Origin: Hysterangium stoloniferum
Lineage: Eukaryota; Basidiomycota; Agaricomycetes; Hysterangiales; Hysterangiaceae
Assembly: GCA_015178975.1 (NCBI GenBank)
Contig: WHVD01000261.1
Location: 22,913 to 86,912, forward strand
Direction: 5' to 3'
DNA length: 64,000 nucleotides
A model generated the notes under the pieces. That model was not told the origin of the DNA and did not search any database. It was given only the letters and a program-made list of their open reading frames with translations. The translations under genes were made by a program, and so were the position numbers. Of the stretch, positions 1 to 11,571 are shown piece by piece (the stretch's first letter is position 1; each line of letters begins with the position of its first letter).

Positions 1-1014
1 TGCATCACAACAGAATTCTGAAATCAATGTCTCCAGAAATTGATAGCAGGTGAGATTGCATCGCTGATGGATAGGGCTGATTAGACGACAACACCAATGA
101 TGTTGAGCATAGATGCGACAGATGTGGTGGCGATGAGACAATGAAGTGGGCGGTTATGCGCCGAAGTAAGTCGAAAGAGATGTTGAAGGACGATGGATAT
201 GATGCACATGCGACGAGTGTGGTTAGAATAGACAGACACCAGTATGCAGCAAGCCTAATCAAAGGAGGGCCACTTCCTTCCATGGTACGGTGTTCTCTTC
301 TCAACGCTCCTCCTCACCGCTCTGAAGAATGGAAGATATGGGGGTGGCTGTGATCGGTACATTGAATATAAACATAGGGAGCACCTCCTTCCTATTGTGC
401 GGTGTCTTAACTCTCAATGCTCCTCCTCACCGCTCTACTCCTCCTGTTACGTAGTTCCCTGCTGGAGACCTAAAGGATATGATCGGTTCATTGGCTATGG
501 AAAAGGAGGGACAGATGAGATCATAGAATGGCGACGAGTGATGTTATTTGAGTTGTTGATTGTAGAATGGTTGTAAAGTCTCGTGGACGAAATAGAATTA
601 TGGTAGATGTGATAAATGGGTTTTCGAATGGTTATTGTTGGGATTAGTCCTGAATAATAAGCCCTAAAGAAAATATTACGAAGAGTATTTCGAAGATGAA
701 TACAACCTGTGCAGAAAGTGGAAGGTGGGTCTTGAGACTTGAAAACACAATTGGGCAGTGTTTCGAGACTTGGTTATACGGCGCGAGCTGGGGCCCATAA
801 CCTGTTAGAATTCAAGACCCATATTATTAGGGAGTCAAGGATAAGTATAACCAACTACTTGTAACTATACAGTAGTTGCCTCATTTATATATGTTTTCTC
901 GATTATGTAGGCGCTGGGGGAGTTGGGGTGATATGCCCGAGAACAAAGGGCGGAAGAACCTTTATGTCTCAGGTCATATTGCCCCCTGATCGGGAAAAGC
1001 AGAACGGTGTTTTC
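1..1014. other. No gene recognised; possible copia LTR edge
   Basis: I see no supported gene. The short ORFs lack recognisable domains. Two related segments of about 20 bp (near 303-323 and 417-437, CTCCTCCTCACCGCTCT) hint at a small internal duplication. On the minus strand 790-807 reads TAACAGGTTATGGGCCCC, nearly the LTR-end/primer-site junction of the copia element at 12511-12530, so a lost copia 5' end may lie here. Confidence 0.4.
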
Positions 1015-1895
1015 TTCACCTTCCAACAGGTGGCAGGATGTGTATGTAGCTGGTTGATATGGGCAAGAGGGTCAAATGTAGGGAGGGGGAGGGTAGGGAT
1101 GGTGGGCTGGTTATGCTTTCCGGAAAGCATCAGAGGCGGCGATGAACTCAGCTAGGGCTTCAAGGCCCTTGTAGGTGCCGAGGATAATGGGGAGTGATAG
1201 GTCTTGAGAGGCAGTGCGGAGGGTGTGGTGGTGTTCCTCATGAAGGGGGGACTCGGAAAGGATGTGGAGGTGGGACTGGATGTCTTCTGTGCCACATGGA
1301 CAGGAGGTGGGGAGGTTGGGGAGGAAAAATTGGTAGTAGGCGCCGAAGAACCTGTGGCCCAAGATGGCCTGGATGATGTGTGTGTGGACATGGCAGGGAC
1401 CACCATATTCCTTGTGGAACTCAGCAGGGGGTTTGTGGAGCATGATGGCAGCTTGGTTGGTGTGGGGGAGGCGGAGCCAGTCTCGTTGCCAAAGTTTTAG
1501 GGAGCAGGACTTGGCATGTTCCAGGGCCCAGGAGACAGTGGAGTGGATGATGATGGGGCGGGTAACAGCTTCTTTTGCGAGGAAGTCGGCCTCTTCATTG
1601 CCTTGGAATCTCTTGTGCCCGGGGATCCAGGAGAGGGAGACATGGTGGGATGGGTCAACTAGAAAAGAGTCAATGTGTTTGTGGAAAATGATGGAGGTGC
1701 ACTGGCTGGGATGGTCTGAGAGGTCATCAATGGATCTGAGCACAGCCTGATTGTCAGAGAAGACGAGAAGTCATGTGGCAAGGCTCTCTTGTTCTGTGAC
1801 CACCACCTGCCTCTGGGGTTGGGACCCCCATGCTTGTGGTAAAAGGACAGAGAGGTGGATGACAGTGAACAGGCTTGGGGAGCCTCTGAATCCAC
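1015..1895 (-). pseudogene. LINE (non-LTR retrotransposon) 3' end: RNase H domain and 3' UTR
   Basis: The minus-strand frame encodes the end of a LINE polyprotein. LLVFSDNQAV (about 1740-1768) is followed by SLSWIPGHKRFQGNEEADFL, the RNase H motif block of fungal Tad-like LINEs. A cysteine/histidine segment (HTHIIQAILGH, then TSCPCGTEDIQSHLH) and the terminus EFIAASDAFRKA end at 1111. The frame has a TGA just before LLVFSDN (near 1769-1771), where CGA (Arg) would keep it open. Bases 1015-1110 match the 3' UTR of the copies at 2484-3476 in reverse. All upstream reverse transcriptase is missing, as is usual for 5'-truncated LINE insertions. Family placement rests on the WIPGH motif only. Confidence 0.8.
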
Positions 1896-2169
1896 TGCTC
1901 TGTCAAAGTCGGCAGCCTTCAGCTGTGCACCAGTGTCGCCTGCAGACCATCACTGGCACCCCTACACCATGACCACAGCCTGGCAGTGGTCTTTTCTTCC
2001 TACCCACCCCCAACTCCAGCATTTACTTATGAACTAGCTGTAAGAATATGCAACGGGTTTTCATGTGGGTGAGAGGATGACAAAGTCCCTACCGAAATAC
2101 ATGTGATGACTAAGCTACTGTAAAGTACGAAATAGCTGAGCGTCTACAACATGCAATACTATGACTTCT

Positions 2170-2482
2170 AACACTAGCAATGCAAGACTTCAGTGTGCCT
2201 GCAGCCATCATTGATGCCTGTTAGCAGGATCTTGGGCTCTTCCTGGGGCCTCGGCCCAAATGACATGCACTGTTCACTGGGCAAGTTCAGTGCAATCACC
2301 TCTCTTTATTCAACCATCCTACCAACCACCACTCACTCTGACACTGGCCTGCTTCCTCTTTATTCCCCTGTAGATACTATAGTAGCTACACTCTATACAA
2401 TGCTACAGAACTGCTATGTATCTTCATTATGCTATGTGGTATACAAATGTATTAAAAATAAATAAATAAAAAATAAAAAATT
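2170..2482 (+). mobile_element. LINE 3' tail, copy 2
   Basis: The end (about 2400-2480) carries the same 3' UTR as the next two copies: ACTGCTATGTATCTTC, then a GTGGTATACAAATGTATT block, then an A-rich tail with TAAA repeats (2452-2480). The segment AIIDAC near 2208 resembles the FIDAS end of the LINE protein. The 5' part is too diverged to place. Confidence 0.55.
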
Positions 2483-2483
2483 G

Positions 2484-3178
2484 TGATCATGTGGATACCC
2501 TTGTGAAAGAGGCGGTCAACTTCCACCCCCCCTCCTCCATTCCACCACCTCTTGGGCCCTGGAGTGTGTGGAAGCTCATGCTCTGAAGTGCTGGCACAAG
2601 GAATGGCTCCACCTCCCACACCACCCTTACTGCCATGGCCCTCCACAAACCCTCCACCTTGCAACTGTTGAAGTTCCACAAGGAATATGGAGGGCCCCAA
2701 CCATATCCACACTCACATTGTCCAGGCCATCATTGGCCATGGTTTCTTTGGTGAGTACTACCACCAATTTCTCCCTGACCTACCCTCATCCTGCCCCTGT
2801 GGCACAGTGGCCATCCAGTCCTGCCTCTATGTCTTCCTCTATATGAGGAACACCGCCACCTCCAAATTGACACCTCGCAGGACCTGTCCCCCTCCACCAT
2901 CCTCAGAACCCATAAAGGGATCATCACTCTAGGAAAATTCATTGATGCCTCTAATGCCTTTGGCAAGATGTAGCCCCCCCCAGTTCTTCCCTTTTTATTT
3001 TCTCTTCTCTTTTCTCTGCCCTCTCACCCTCCCCTCACTCTACAATTGACCTGCATACCCACACCTACTCGCCCTATTACCTACATATTTATCCACCTAC
3101 CATTAGGGTACCTGCTCCCAACTGCTATGTATCTATGTTATGCGATGTGGTATACAAATGTATTAAAAAAAAAAAAAC
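2484..3178 (+). pseudogene. LINE 3' end, copy 3, with poly(A) tail
   Basis: The fragment starts inside RNase H (DTLVKEAVNFHPPSS) and continues through HTHIVQAIIGHGFFGEYY and SSCPCGTVAIQSCL to FIDASNAFGKM near 2970, aligning with the minus-strand copy at 1111-1743. At least two frame changes are needed (near 2575 and 2850), so it is dead. The 3' UTR ends GTGGTATACAAATGTATT followed by a 12-13 nt poly(A) run (about 3165-3177). GATCA occurs just before the body (near 2484-2488) and just after the tail (3180-3184), a possible short target duplication. Confidence 0.75.
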
Positions 3179-3476
3179 GATCACATGGTTCCAGGCCATC
3201 TTGGGCCATGGCTTTTTCAGTGCTTACTACCAACATTTCCTCCCCAACCTCCCCATCTCCTGTCCGTTCATTGCCGCCTCCGATGCTTTCCAGAAAACAT
3301 AACCAGTCCACCATCCCAGCCCTCCCCTTCCCTACATTTGACCCTCTTGTCCATACCAACCAGCTACATATGTACACATCCTGCTGCTCCCCCACCTACT
3401 GTACCATTAGGGTACTTTCCTCCCAACTGCTATGTATCTTAGTTATGTGATGCAGTATATAAATGTATTTAAGACA
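3179..3476 (+). pseudogene. LINE 3' end, copy 4, internally deleted
   Basis: It begins CCAGGCCATCTTGGGCCATGG, matching the QAILGHGFF part of copy 3. It jumps near 3270 to the coding terminus (FIAASDAFQKT) and continues into the shared 3' UTR, ending with an A-rich tail around 3462-3476. The missing middle makes it a deletion derivative. It abuts the tail of copy 3 directly, so three LINE ends lie head to tail. Confidence 0.7.
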
Positions 3477-3960
3477 AAAAAGAAGTGAGCACATGATCTG
3501 ATACAAATGGCTATTGTAAGACAGTATCACTCTCAGTACCCATTCATAAGTCTATATACTTTTATAAATACTCCTAGAATTATAAAAATTGCCATGTATT
3601 GGTGTAAGGGAGTGAGACTCCCTACACTGTGATTTGGTAATATTTGGTCCCATCATTGTCCATTCCTCATTGTTCTCACTTCCCATTGTTCCCCAGTAGT
3701 ATTATATTATGTGTTAACTTTTCAGTGAAAATATGACCAGACCTCTAGAGGATGAGTGCAATATGGTCTGAGAGGTTAACAGTTATTCATTCACTCGTTT
3801 ATTGTTTTTGTACAAGATGTAGTAGTAGAAATAAAGAAAGAAGCATGGGAGGTAAAATATAATCAGGAATATATTTTAGGATACCTCTCACAACTATCCT
3901 GTGTGATGCAAGACTTGTCTTTGTATGAACATGTCAATGCATGGCTTAAATGTGAAGGGT
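3477..3960. other. AT-rich spacer, nothing recognised
   Basis: No coding signal or repeat that I can match elsewhere in the window. It may include the missing upstream part of the hAT relic that follows. Confidence 0.4.
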
Positions 3961-4643
3961 TATTTATGTCTACCTATCCACTCCTATGGACTCACTATCA
4001 CATACCAGGGATATGAAGGAAAGATTAGTGATTAGTTTTATCACTGATGCTTGGACATCCCCAAACCATAAAGTGTTTGTGGTGTTCTCAGTGCATTTGG
4101 AGTACAATGGTGTACCACTTAGCATACCATTAGATATAATTGAGGTTGTGAGGGTGAGGGATTACTTATGATGATGACAAGATGACAGTTAACAATGGTT
4201 TAGTCACATACATGACTGGAACTTGCCACAGTCTTTGCAAAGATGCTAGAAAATTTTAAGCTTGCAGAAAAGGTGTGGTGGATGACAAAATGATTTACTC
4301 CATGATGAAAACTGCTGTAGATCTTGAGCATGACCTACAATAATGCATCTAACAATGATGTCATGATCAGAAAGCTTGAGGACATGGTTGTGGCTCTACA
4401 AGTCATACTTGGTGCTTCCTGCATGTTGTCAACCTTGTAGCTAAATCGGTGATACAACAATTTGATGTGAAAAAGAAAGAGGCCAATGGTGTGCTCAATG
4501 GAGGGGCTGGCAGCACAGTCAACAAGGTTTTGATTATGCAACTGGCCGAGTTGGATGAGTTGAGTGCTGGAATGGCAGGTGAGGATGCCACAATAGTTGT
4601 GGGTGGCAAGGAGCTGGCAGACAATGATGAACTTCATCTTTAG
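3961..4643 (+). pseudogene. hAT-family transposase relic
   Basis: Several blocks typical of basidiomycete hAT transposases survive in changing frames: ITDAWTSPNHKVF and PLDIIEVV (4040-4150), LATVFAKMLENFKLAEKV (about 4218-4275), NASNNDVMI (about 4338), and CFLHVVNLVAKSVIQQFDV (about 4417-4470). WTSPN and DNASNNDVM lie around the first catalytic region of this superfamily. The frames are separated by stops (for example after DYL at 4171) and shifts, and the C-terminal dimerisation domain is not visible. The piece ends at DELHL. No terminal inverted repeats were identified. Confidence 0.75.
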
Positions 4644-5566
4644 TGACCCTAATTAAAGAAGGAAGCTTAAACCATCAACCAGAGCATGGAGAGAGTACTG
4701 ACCAAACAGAACCCCAATTGCCCCCACTGCTGGCACCATAGCACACCATGCCCTGGTCACTCCCTTGACCAATCCCACTACTCCGATCCTTTCCTCTCTC
4801 CCTCCTTTAACAATGCACTGGCTTGAGTCACAAATACACCTGCCATCACCACCACATTGACCTGCCAAATGCTCTCTGGACTCCCAACTATCCACACCCA
4901 TCATTCCCTGTGAAAACCCAATGGAGCCTCACCAACTAGGGCCAATTGGTGATGCTATTACACATGACATTCCATCCGCTGAGCTACCCCTTACTTCTCC
5001 TCCCTTAAGTGAGAAGGCAAAGGGGAAGCAAAAGGCCATCAATGCAAATAAGATGGAAATCAAGGAAACCCTGATGATAGGGAGTACAATTAGTGATGAC
5101 ATTTGGGTGTGAATAGCAATCAACTCCATTCAATGCAGTTTACCATCACGAAAGTCCTAAGCCAGCTGCTTCCAGCATTGCAACAACCCTTACTTGAAGG
5201 TAGGATAAATGACTGCAAAAAACTAGTGTCACTGGGTGAGGCCATGCATGACTACTACCTGCTTATCAACAATGCAACAGAAGTGGAAAGGTTAAAAGGA
5301 ATTGTCTCAGGAATTAAATTGTCCCCATTCTGATAGTTATCAGCCACCTCCCCTTGCATCCCTCCCGAAACCTCTACTTCTACCCCTCTCACCAATCTCA
5401 TTGACCTACTCAAAGGGTTACTTAGTCAATGACATTCAAACAGACTCCAGCAAAAGAACCATGGATGGTGACACTCCCCAACAACCCTTTCCTCCTCTTC
5501 TTTTACAACTAGCTCTCGACCCTGTTAAATTGAGTCATACTAGCAGTGTTTCCCAGGGTCAGGTAG
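4644..5566 (+). pseudogene. Decayed relic of the Gypsy-A extra ORF (ORF3)
   Basis: ITKVLSQLLPALQQPLLEG and LGEAMHDYYL (5130-5260) align with VRRVLSQLVPVLQQPVLHG and LSEIMEDFYL of the ORF3 C-terminal part at 24398-25102. Just upstream, PLSEKAKGKQKA corresponds to SGKAKEMQKA at the end of the proline-rich part (23705-23735). The sequence before 4920 is proline-rich and shifted. It is more diverged than the two other ORF3 copies and is followed by an old relative of the same LTR. No function is known for this protein. Confidence 0.6.
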
Positions 5567-6196
5567 TGTGAAGAGTGGTGGAGGTTCTAACCATTCTATA
5601 TATGAAGAATATCAACTGTTTAGGTACGACACAATGATGTATTGACTATCTAAGTCTAATACAGACCAAACACATATTGACTATCTGGTTCAATACGGTT
5701 GCAAGGAGTAGCTATCTTAAGTAGAATAGATAGCTAAGACAAATGAAGGAGAATCGACTTTGAAGTACAATTCTGAGCAACTGCTGGAGTGTTTAAGGAA
5801 ATAACGAGAGAGTTGAATAAACAGAGTAGCACAGATATAGTCCATGTGGATTGAGATAATGGCTCAAGTTTTGACTAGTGTAGTTTGAAACTGTGATTGC
5901 GCTGGTAGTTAAGGCCCATCTGTGACAGTCAAGACAATACCCCAATCACAACTTGCAGGACACTAAGTGGGTGTCTGGGCAAGTCGTGGTTATGGGGTAA
6001 AAAGTGTCTGAGTTCTAACTATCGGCACTAGAATACATAGGTCTGGCACATATATATGTGCCCACAAGAGTCAATGTACTGAATGCATAGGTCATTGAAC
6101 TAAATATATGCATATATTAAAATAGACAGAAAATAGAAATAATAATGGAAATATAGTGTGGGCTCATCCAGACTATATTTCAGAGTATATTTCACA
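5567..6196 (-). repeat. LTR-A2 (old relative of the Gypsy-A LTR)
   Basis: It starts TGTGAAGAGTGG and ends ATTTCACA. It matches 32826-33455 along its whole length and resembles LTR-A in ends, size (630 bp) and internal order. The orientation is antisense relative to the Gypsy-A element. Left flank GGTAG has no matching duplication on the right, where another LTR begins at 6199. Confidence 0.7.
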
Positions 6197-6198
6197 GT

Positions 6199-6960
6199 TG
6201 TTATGACCAGAATTCCTGACAGACTCCAGGCACTAACTTATATGCACCTGCACCCTATACACACCAGTTGTCAGTTTACCGGAATTCCTGCTGGACTCCG
6301 TATGTCAGACTTGTCCACATTCGACTTTGTTACATCATGTATCAGTCACTGGAATACCCGCCAGACTCCGCCCCTGTCTATGTCTGACTCTGTCCCATGC
6401 ATCAGTCACCGGACCCCACTTGGAAAACCCATCATCCCTCTAACTGAGCCCCATTCCCGTTTTAGTCAAATGACCTGTCACAATTTGGACTCTGCTCCCA
6501 CTCCATTCCCATTATGGTTTTATGACCTGTCACAATTCAGACTCCACTCCATTCTGTTCTGTTCCTAATACCAAGTTTGGTGTTTACTTATCTCATTTTA
6601 TGTTTGCTAGTTTCATTTTCATTATTACTAAATTTGGTATGTTATTCATTCCACGGTCTATGTAGTCTGGCAGATGTTGTACATACATTCCAGTCAGAAA
6701 ATCAGGTTAGATTCCCCCCAGTAATCTAATATATTTTCCGCTCTAAACTCCTCCTTGAACTACACCACTCCCACTAGTCAGAGCCCATGGGCTCCGACGC
6801 TTCTATCTCTCTTATTTATCTCAACTCCCCGACCTCTCAACCCATGACCCCCAACCTACAACCCCTTGACCCACAAACCCCAGGATTCCCATCTGCCTGT
6901 CTGAAATTGGACAACACGATCTCACGAGGGTGCAGCCTATAAGCTGAAGCCAAGTGTCAG
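6199..6960 (+). repeat. LTR-B, plus orientation, 3' end lost
   Basis: It starts TGTTATGACCAGAATTCC and matches the 5' and 3' LTRs of Gypsy-B (35677-36482, 46024-46834) through the conserved GGGTGCAGCCTATAAGCTGAAGCC block at 6929-6955. After that it diverges, so the normal ...CCTAACA end is missing. The first half is built of degenerate repeats with CACCGGACTCC-like cores. Confidence 0.75.
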
Positions 6961-7577
6961 GAACTAGAAAACCCGCTGGCCTCCGGGCCCCCGGACCCCA
7001 TCCTACATGCTCTCAACCCTCTATATTGTATAGTTACAATAACCAGAGTTCCCACCGGAGCCCGCATGTCAACTTATTTATGCCCAACTCTCTGTATGCA
7101 CCCCACCCTATCTGTACCCAACTCTCTATACCCACTACTGGATAACCCGCTGGGACCTGGACTCCACCCTATATACACCCGACTCTCTGTATCTCACGGA
7201 CCAGTCACTGGACTCTGACCGGACTCCTGGAACCCCTCTAACAGAGCATAGAACCCTGCTCTTGTTATGGTCAAACAGTTTGTCATGTGTCTCATGTACC
7301 AGTCATTGGACTCCACCGGACTTCGAACTCCACCCTATAACACCCCACACTCTGTATCTCACAGAACAGTCACCAGACCCCAACCGGACTTCTGGAACCC
7401 CTCTAACTGAGCCCTGCTCCAGTTATGGTTAAATGACCTGTCATGATTTGTTCTCCACTCCCATTCTGTTCCGTCCCTAATTCCCAGTTTAGTATTTACT
7501 TGTTCCATTTTATGTTTAATAGTTCTGCCTCTCATTAATACCAGATTTGGTATTATGACATTTCAAAGTCTATATAA
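6961..7577 (+). repeat. Second, diverged LTR-B-like segment
   Basis: It shows the same order of landmarks as LTR-B: ACCGGA-type repeats, TTATGGTTAAATGACCTGTCA near 7420, GTATTTACTTGTTCC near 7492 and a TTTGGTAT block near 7545. It is strongly diverged and is cut off where the copia LTR begins. It may be an LTR of a related family. Confidence 0.5.
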
Positions 7578-7796
7578 GTCTTCTGTCTACTTTTTATAAG
7601 AAAAAACATGCTTGTTGTGGACCTGCCACACTGCGCTTCTATTGTTCCGATCACATGATCCTGTCTGTTATTGTTCTAGTGGAGACTACAAGAATTGTGC
7701 GATCTCCTGCACATTGTCCTCATTCTCACCATTGTCTCCACCATGCTCCTCTTTGTTTAACTCCTTACTAAGACTCTGCATTGTCTTCGACCAACA
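7578..7796 (-). repeat. Copia 3' LTR, truncated
   Basis: Read on the minus strand it starts TGTTGGTCGAAGACAATG and matches 12527-12792 until about 7578. The adjacent upstream purine tract (TTGAGGGGGAG, 7797-7807 reversed) fits a polypurine tract, fixing this as the 3' LTR. Confidence 0.75.
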
Positions 7797-7807
7797 CTCC
7801 CCCTCAA

Positions 7808-8181
7808 TTCGAGGAGTCTCCATGCCTAGTCTGTCACATACATAGGTATTGGTACTGGTGCAACTCCAATACTTTTGTCATGATATCTGTGGGGTTCTCC
7901 TTCAATCAAATATAGGTAAGTGTTGCTTCATTAGAAGCCACTTTTTCGTGGATGAAATGATATGCTATATTGATATGTTTTGTGTGAGCATGATATGTCA
8001 AATCTTGTAAAATGGTAATAGCTCCTAAGTTATCAGATTGAATGGATGTTGGTTGGTCCTGGTCGAAACCTCATGACAAAGCCAGATGAGTTGTTTGGCA
8101 CCTTCGGTTAACACTTTGTACTCAGCTTCAGTTGTTGATAGGGATACTGTTCATTGTTTTTTAGAGCTCCAGGCAATACAC
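7808..8181 (-). pseudogene. Copia RNase H, C-terminal part
   Basis: The minus strand reads AWSSKKQ, a stop, then TVSLSTTEAEYKVLTEGAKQ (8083-8170), the conserved SKKQ...LSTTEAEY block of copia RNase H with its catalytic Glu. Decayed sequence runs on to the purine tract. It joins the N-terminal half at 8909 once the solo LTR-D is removed. Confidence 0.8.
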
Positions 8182-8186
8182 ACTCC

Positions 8187-8908
8187 TGTTACGACCGTGT
8201 CGCAACCCTATCGGCCCCGAGGTTATCGCCACTTGTCAACGTTTCAAGTCATCCTCTCGGAAACCATCGGCACCGAAGCTGACGAATGTTTCGCGAAGAT
8301 CAAACTCCATTTATGCCCACGTCAAAATAACTCGTATTGTCTGGTCAAACTTTGATACGTCCCCTTTATTATGTTGATCCGTTCAATCTTATGTTTCGCA
8401 TATGTCTATCTATATTTGTAGTCCTTGAACCATTTCCTTTTACCGTAATCCTGCTCTCGTTTATCATCGGCCTCCGAACTAATCATAAACTTCCCGTTCC
8501 TAGTCAAGCTTATTGTTAATACCGTGTTCCGCCCTTCTCCCCATTAGTATTTTCCAGACGCCTGTTACTTGTATATGAACCCGCTGTAATTGTAGTTACT
8601 AGGCAATCAGAATATCGACTCAGAATACCCTCATACGTCTGTAGCAGTCTCATACTAGAAGAATCTCCCTTCCGCCTTCGCGTGCGCTCGCCCACTCTCG
8701 GCCCCGACCCCTTGGCCCGACACTTGACTTGTCCTTCGATTCCGATCGGTATCACGCCGAAAGGTACTCATTAGGACTAGTCTTCGCCCGCCCGAAATTT
8801 AAGGACATCCTACGGATATTTGCGAGGGCGCAGCACATAAGCTGAAGCCAAGTCCTTCCGATCGGCCCCCGTCGGCCACCAACATTAGTCAGTTTCCAGT
8901 TCTTAACA
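8187..8908 (+). repeat. Solo LTR-D inserted in copia RNase H
   Basis: A 722-bp unit begins TGTTACGACCG and ends CAGTTCTTAACA, flanked by the 5-bp duplication ACTCC at 8182-8186 and 8909-8913. It is nearly the same length as the inverted copy at 51183-51909 and matches it throughout. It carries the conserved GCGCAGCACATAAGCTGAAG box at 8828-8847. TG...CA ends with a 5-bp duplication and no coding sequence identify a solo LTR. Confidence 0.9.
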
Positions 8909-10594
8909 ACTCCCCCAATTATCACCATATGTCCTCCAATCGAAAGTGCATCAGACCAATTAGCAAAGTCTGAGTCCACAAAAACCTCAAGCTCTATATC
9001 AGCATCCTTTTTGAATGTAATACTTGCATCATGTGTTCCCTTGAGGTAATGAAGAGCATGTTTGACAGCCATCCAGTGTTCCTGTTCATATGAGGTGGTG
9101 AACTGGCTGAGTTGTTGTACAGTGAATGCAAGGTCAGGCCTGTGTACCTAGGGTGGTGTACATGAGTGAACCTATTGCCTTTGCATAAGGGACATCGATT
9201 TTGGGTGAGTCTGTAGTTTGAGATGTCTTGAACTTTACAGATGTATTGAGTGGGGTTGAGACAGTGTTTGCATTCTGCATATGGAAATGTGCAAGGATAA
9301 TGTCGATATATGGTCCCTGTGAAATTTTTAGAATGCCTTCCTCGTGATTCCTTTCAACATGTATCCTGAGGATCTTTTTCATCTCTCCTAAATCCTTCAT
9401 TACATACTTCCCATTTAAGTCTTTCTTTATCCTTGCCATCCCGTCTTTAGAGTTAGCAAACAGTCCAGGGTCATCGACATAGACAGATATGATGTGGATA
9501 TTCGATCCAGACCTCCTAATAAAAACACATTCATCAGCCAAACTATGGATGTATCCAAGGTCAAGTATTGTGTCTCAAAGCCTTTGGTGCCAGGCTCATC
9601 CCACCTGTTTCAATCCATAGGGTGCTCGATGGAGTTTTAGTATGTGTCCTGTTTTATCATTGAATCCTTCTGGCTGTCACATGTAGATTTCTTCTGCTAA
9701 GTTTGAGTTTAGATATGCTCCTTTGATGTCCATCATGTGGATCTCCCAGTCTCGGTGGTTTGCAATTGCCAGTAAGAGTCACAGTGAGTCAAATTTGACA
9801 ACAGGAGAGGTGATATCATAGTAATCCAGTCCTGGTCATTGCATGAAACCTTGGGCTACAAGTCATGCCTTTACATTCTCAAAGTCTCCATCTGGTGTAG
9901 TTTTGACTGTGTAAACCCACTGGCAGCCAATCACAGTATGTCCTGGAGGTAGGTCCACAAGCTCCAATGTACCAATTTCATGATGCTGGTTCATCTCGGT
10001 CTGCATAGCTGATTCCCATATTGGTGCATCTGCTCATGCTACTGCTTCAGTGTAGCTGCTTGGTTCTGTAACAATCACATGACTGCTGAATGCTCAGTCT
10101 GTTGATTCAGTTCCAGGGTCATTGAGTATCCTGTAATTCGGTTTATTGGTAGTACGACTGCTCTGACAGAGCTCATGTGATGGAACTTCAGTGTTAGGGG
10201 GATCTGGAGTGGTTGCTGCAGATGTCTGTGGGGTTGCAGGTTCATTTTCTGGTTGCCACTCATATGTGTCATCCTCCCCCTCGAGCAGTGTAATCTCAGC
10301 AATGCTTTCATGCTCATCTGGGATAGGGAACAATTTACAGTCTGCCTTGTCAAAGGTGATATTACATGACACTTGGACACGTCGGGATTTGTTGTTGTAA
10401 TACTGCCAGGCCTTGGCATTTTCAGCAACTCCAATGAAGAGGTGAGCTTCAGCTTTGGGATCAAGTTTAGTGTGGTGTTGATCAGGTACCATAACCCAAC
10501 AGGTGGTGCCAAATTCTTCGAGTTTTGAAACATCAGCTTTTCTCCCAAAGAAAACTTGGAATAGGGTAGTGCTGCTTATGAGAATCTGTGTCAA
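8909..10594 (-). pseudogene. Copia reverse transcriptase and RNase H N-terminus
   Basis: From the minus strand: FFGRKADVSKLEEFGTTCWV (end of the integrase region), a proline/acidic linker, then the reverse transcriptase blocks TLELVDLPPGHTVIGCQWVY, LLLAIANHRDWEIHMMDIKG AYLN and APYGLKQ. The catalytic box is VYVDDPGLFANS near 9470, and SLMYTTLGTQA is near 9140. RNase H starts with EVFVDSDFANW near 8965 and is cut at GG by the solo LTR. At least six in-frame stops occur between 9541 and 10075, nearly all TGA at arginine positions, so no protein can be made. The catalytic YVDD is intact. Confidence 0.85.
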
Positions 10595-11571
10595 TGATTG
10601 GTTTTTGATGTAGCAGGCATAGGATACAGCTTCTGGTCATAATGTTTTGGGTAGCTTTTTGGCAAATATCATAGCACATGTGTGTTCAAGTAAGGTGCGG
10701 TTTAGTCATTCAGCAATTCCATTTTGTACTGGTGAATAAGGTGCCGTAGTTTCCATGATAATGCCATTTTTAGCACAGAAATCCTTGAATGGTTTGTTGA
10801 CATATTCTCCACCATTATCTGAGTGAAAATGTTTGAGTTTGTTACTGGTTTGGGTCTCGAGGAATGCTTTGAAGGTTTCGAAGTATTTTAATGCTTTATC
10901 CTTCATATTTCCAAAGTAAACTGCTGAATACCTGGATTTAGCATCAGTGTATGAGTAGAAATACTTTTCACGTGCTGGCCCTTCAACCTGTGCTGACCCC
11001 CATACATCTGACACAACAAGGTCACCAATCCACTCAGCATTTTGGGTTGCCTGCTGTGGAAATGGCTCAACATGTTGTTTACCTTGAATGCAAGCTGTAC
11101 ATTGAGTTGGTGCTTGTGACTCATGAATTTCCAAGCCTATAACCAAGTTATTCTTTTTGAAGGTTTTGATCGTCTAGTAATTGACATGTCCAAGAATATG
11201 GTGCCATTTGTCCCAGGTGTGTCCATATACTACAGTGACAAATTCCTGCTTCTGACTGGTTTTCTTGACATGTGCTCTCATCTGATACATGCTACCAACT
11301 TTCCATCTCATGCCAAATATTGTTCCTGAGTTTAAATTGTACACCAACTGGAGTGAAGAGTGCCAAATGTCCATTACTAGTAAGTCATCCTACACTGATG
11401 AGGTTGTTTGGGGCTTCAGGTGCATGTTTGAAATCTCTGAGTATAATGGAATAGATTTTTTCGCCGACCTTGAACTCTAATGTGACTGATCCTCTTTTGT
11501 TTTTAGTGATGCGCCAGGTGCAATCCCTGTGATTTCCTTGGAGTAGGTAATGAAGTCCTGTTTGTTCCATG
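10595..11571 (-). pseudogene. Copia integrase
   Basis: The N-terminal part has WHHILGHVNY (about 11174) and CTACIQGKQH (about 11085), the H...H...C..C zinc-binding region of copia integrases. The core has DLVVSDVWGSA (first Asp), HFHSDNGGEYVNKPF (second Asp) and PYSPVQNGIAE (Glu) at 10706-11030. Upstream, 11385-11570 carries the protease-to-integrase linker (LEFKVGEKIY, APEAPNNLISVG). Frame changes near 11146, 11380 and 10700 break the gene. A clear protease D-S-G motif was not found. Confidence 0.85.

Noticed and set aside
1194..1750. Plus-strand ORFs opposite the LINE RNase H
   Set aside because: They are shadows of the minus-strand LINE frame, which carries the recognisable WIPGH block.
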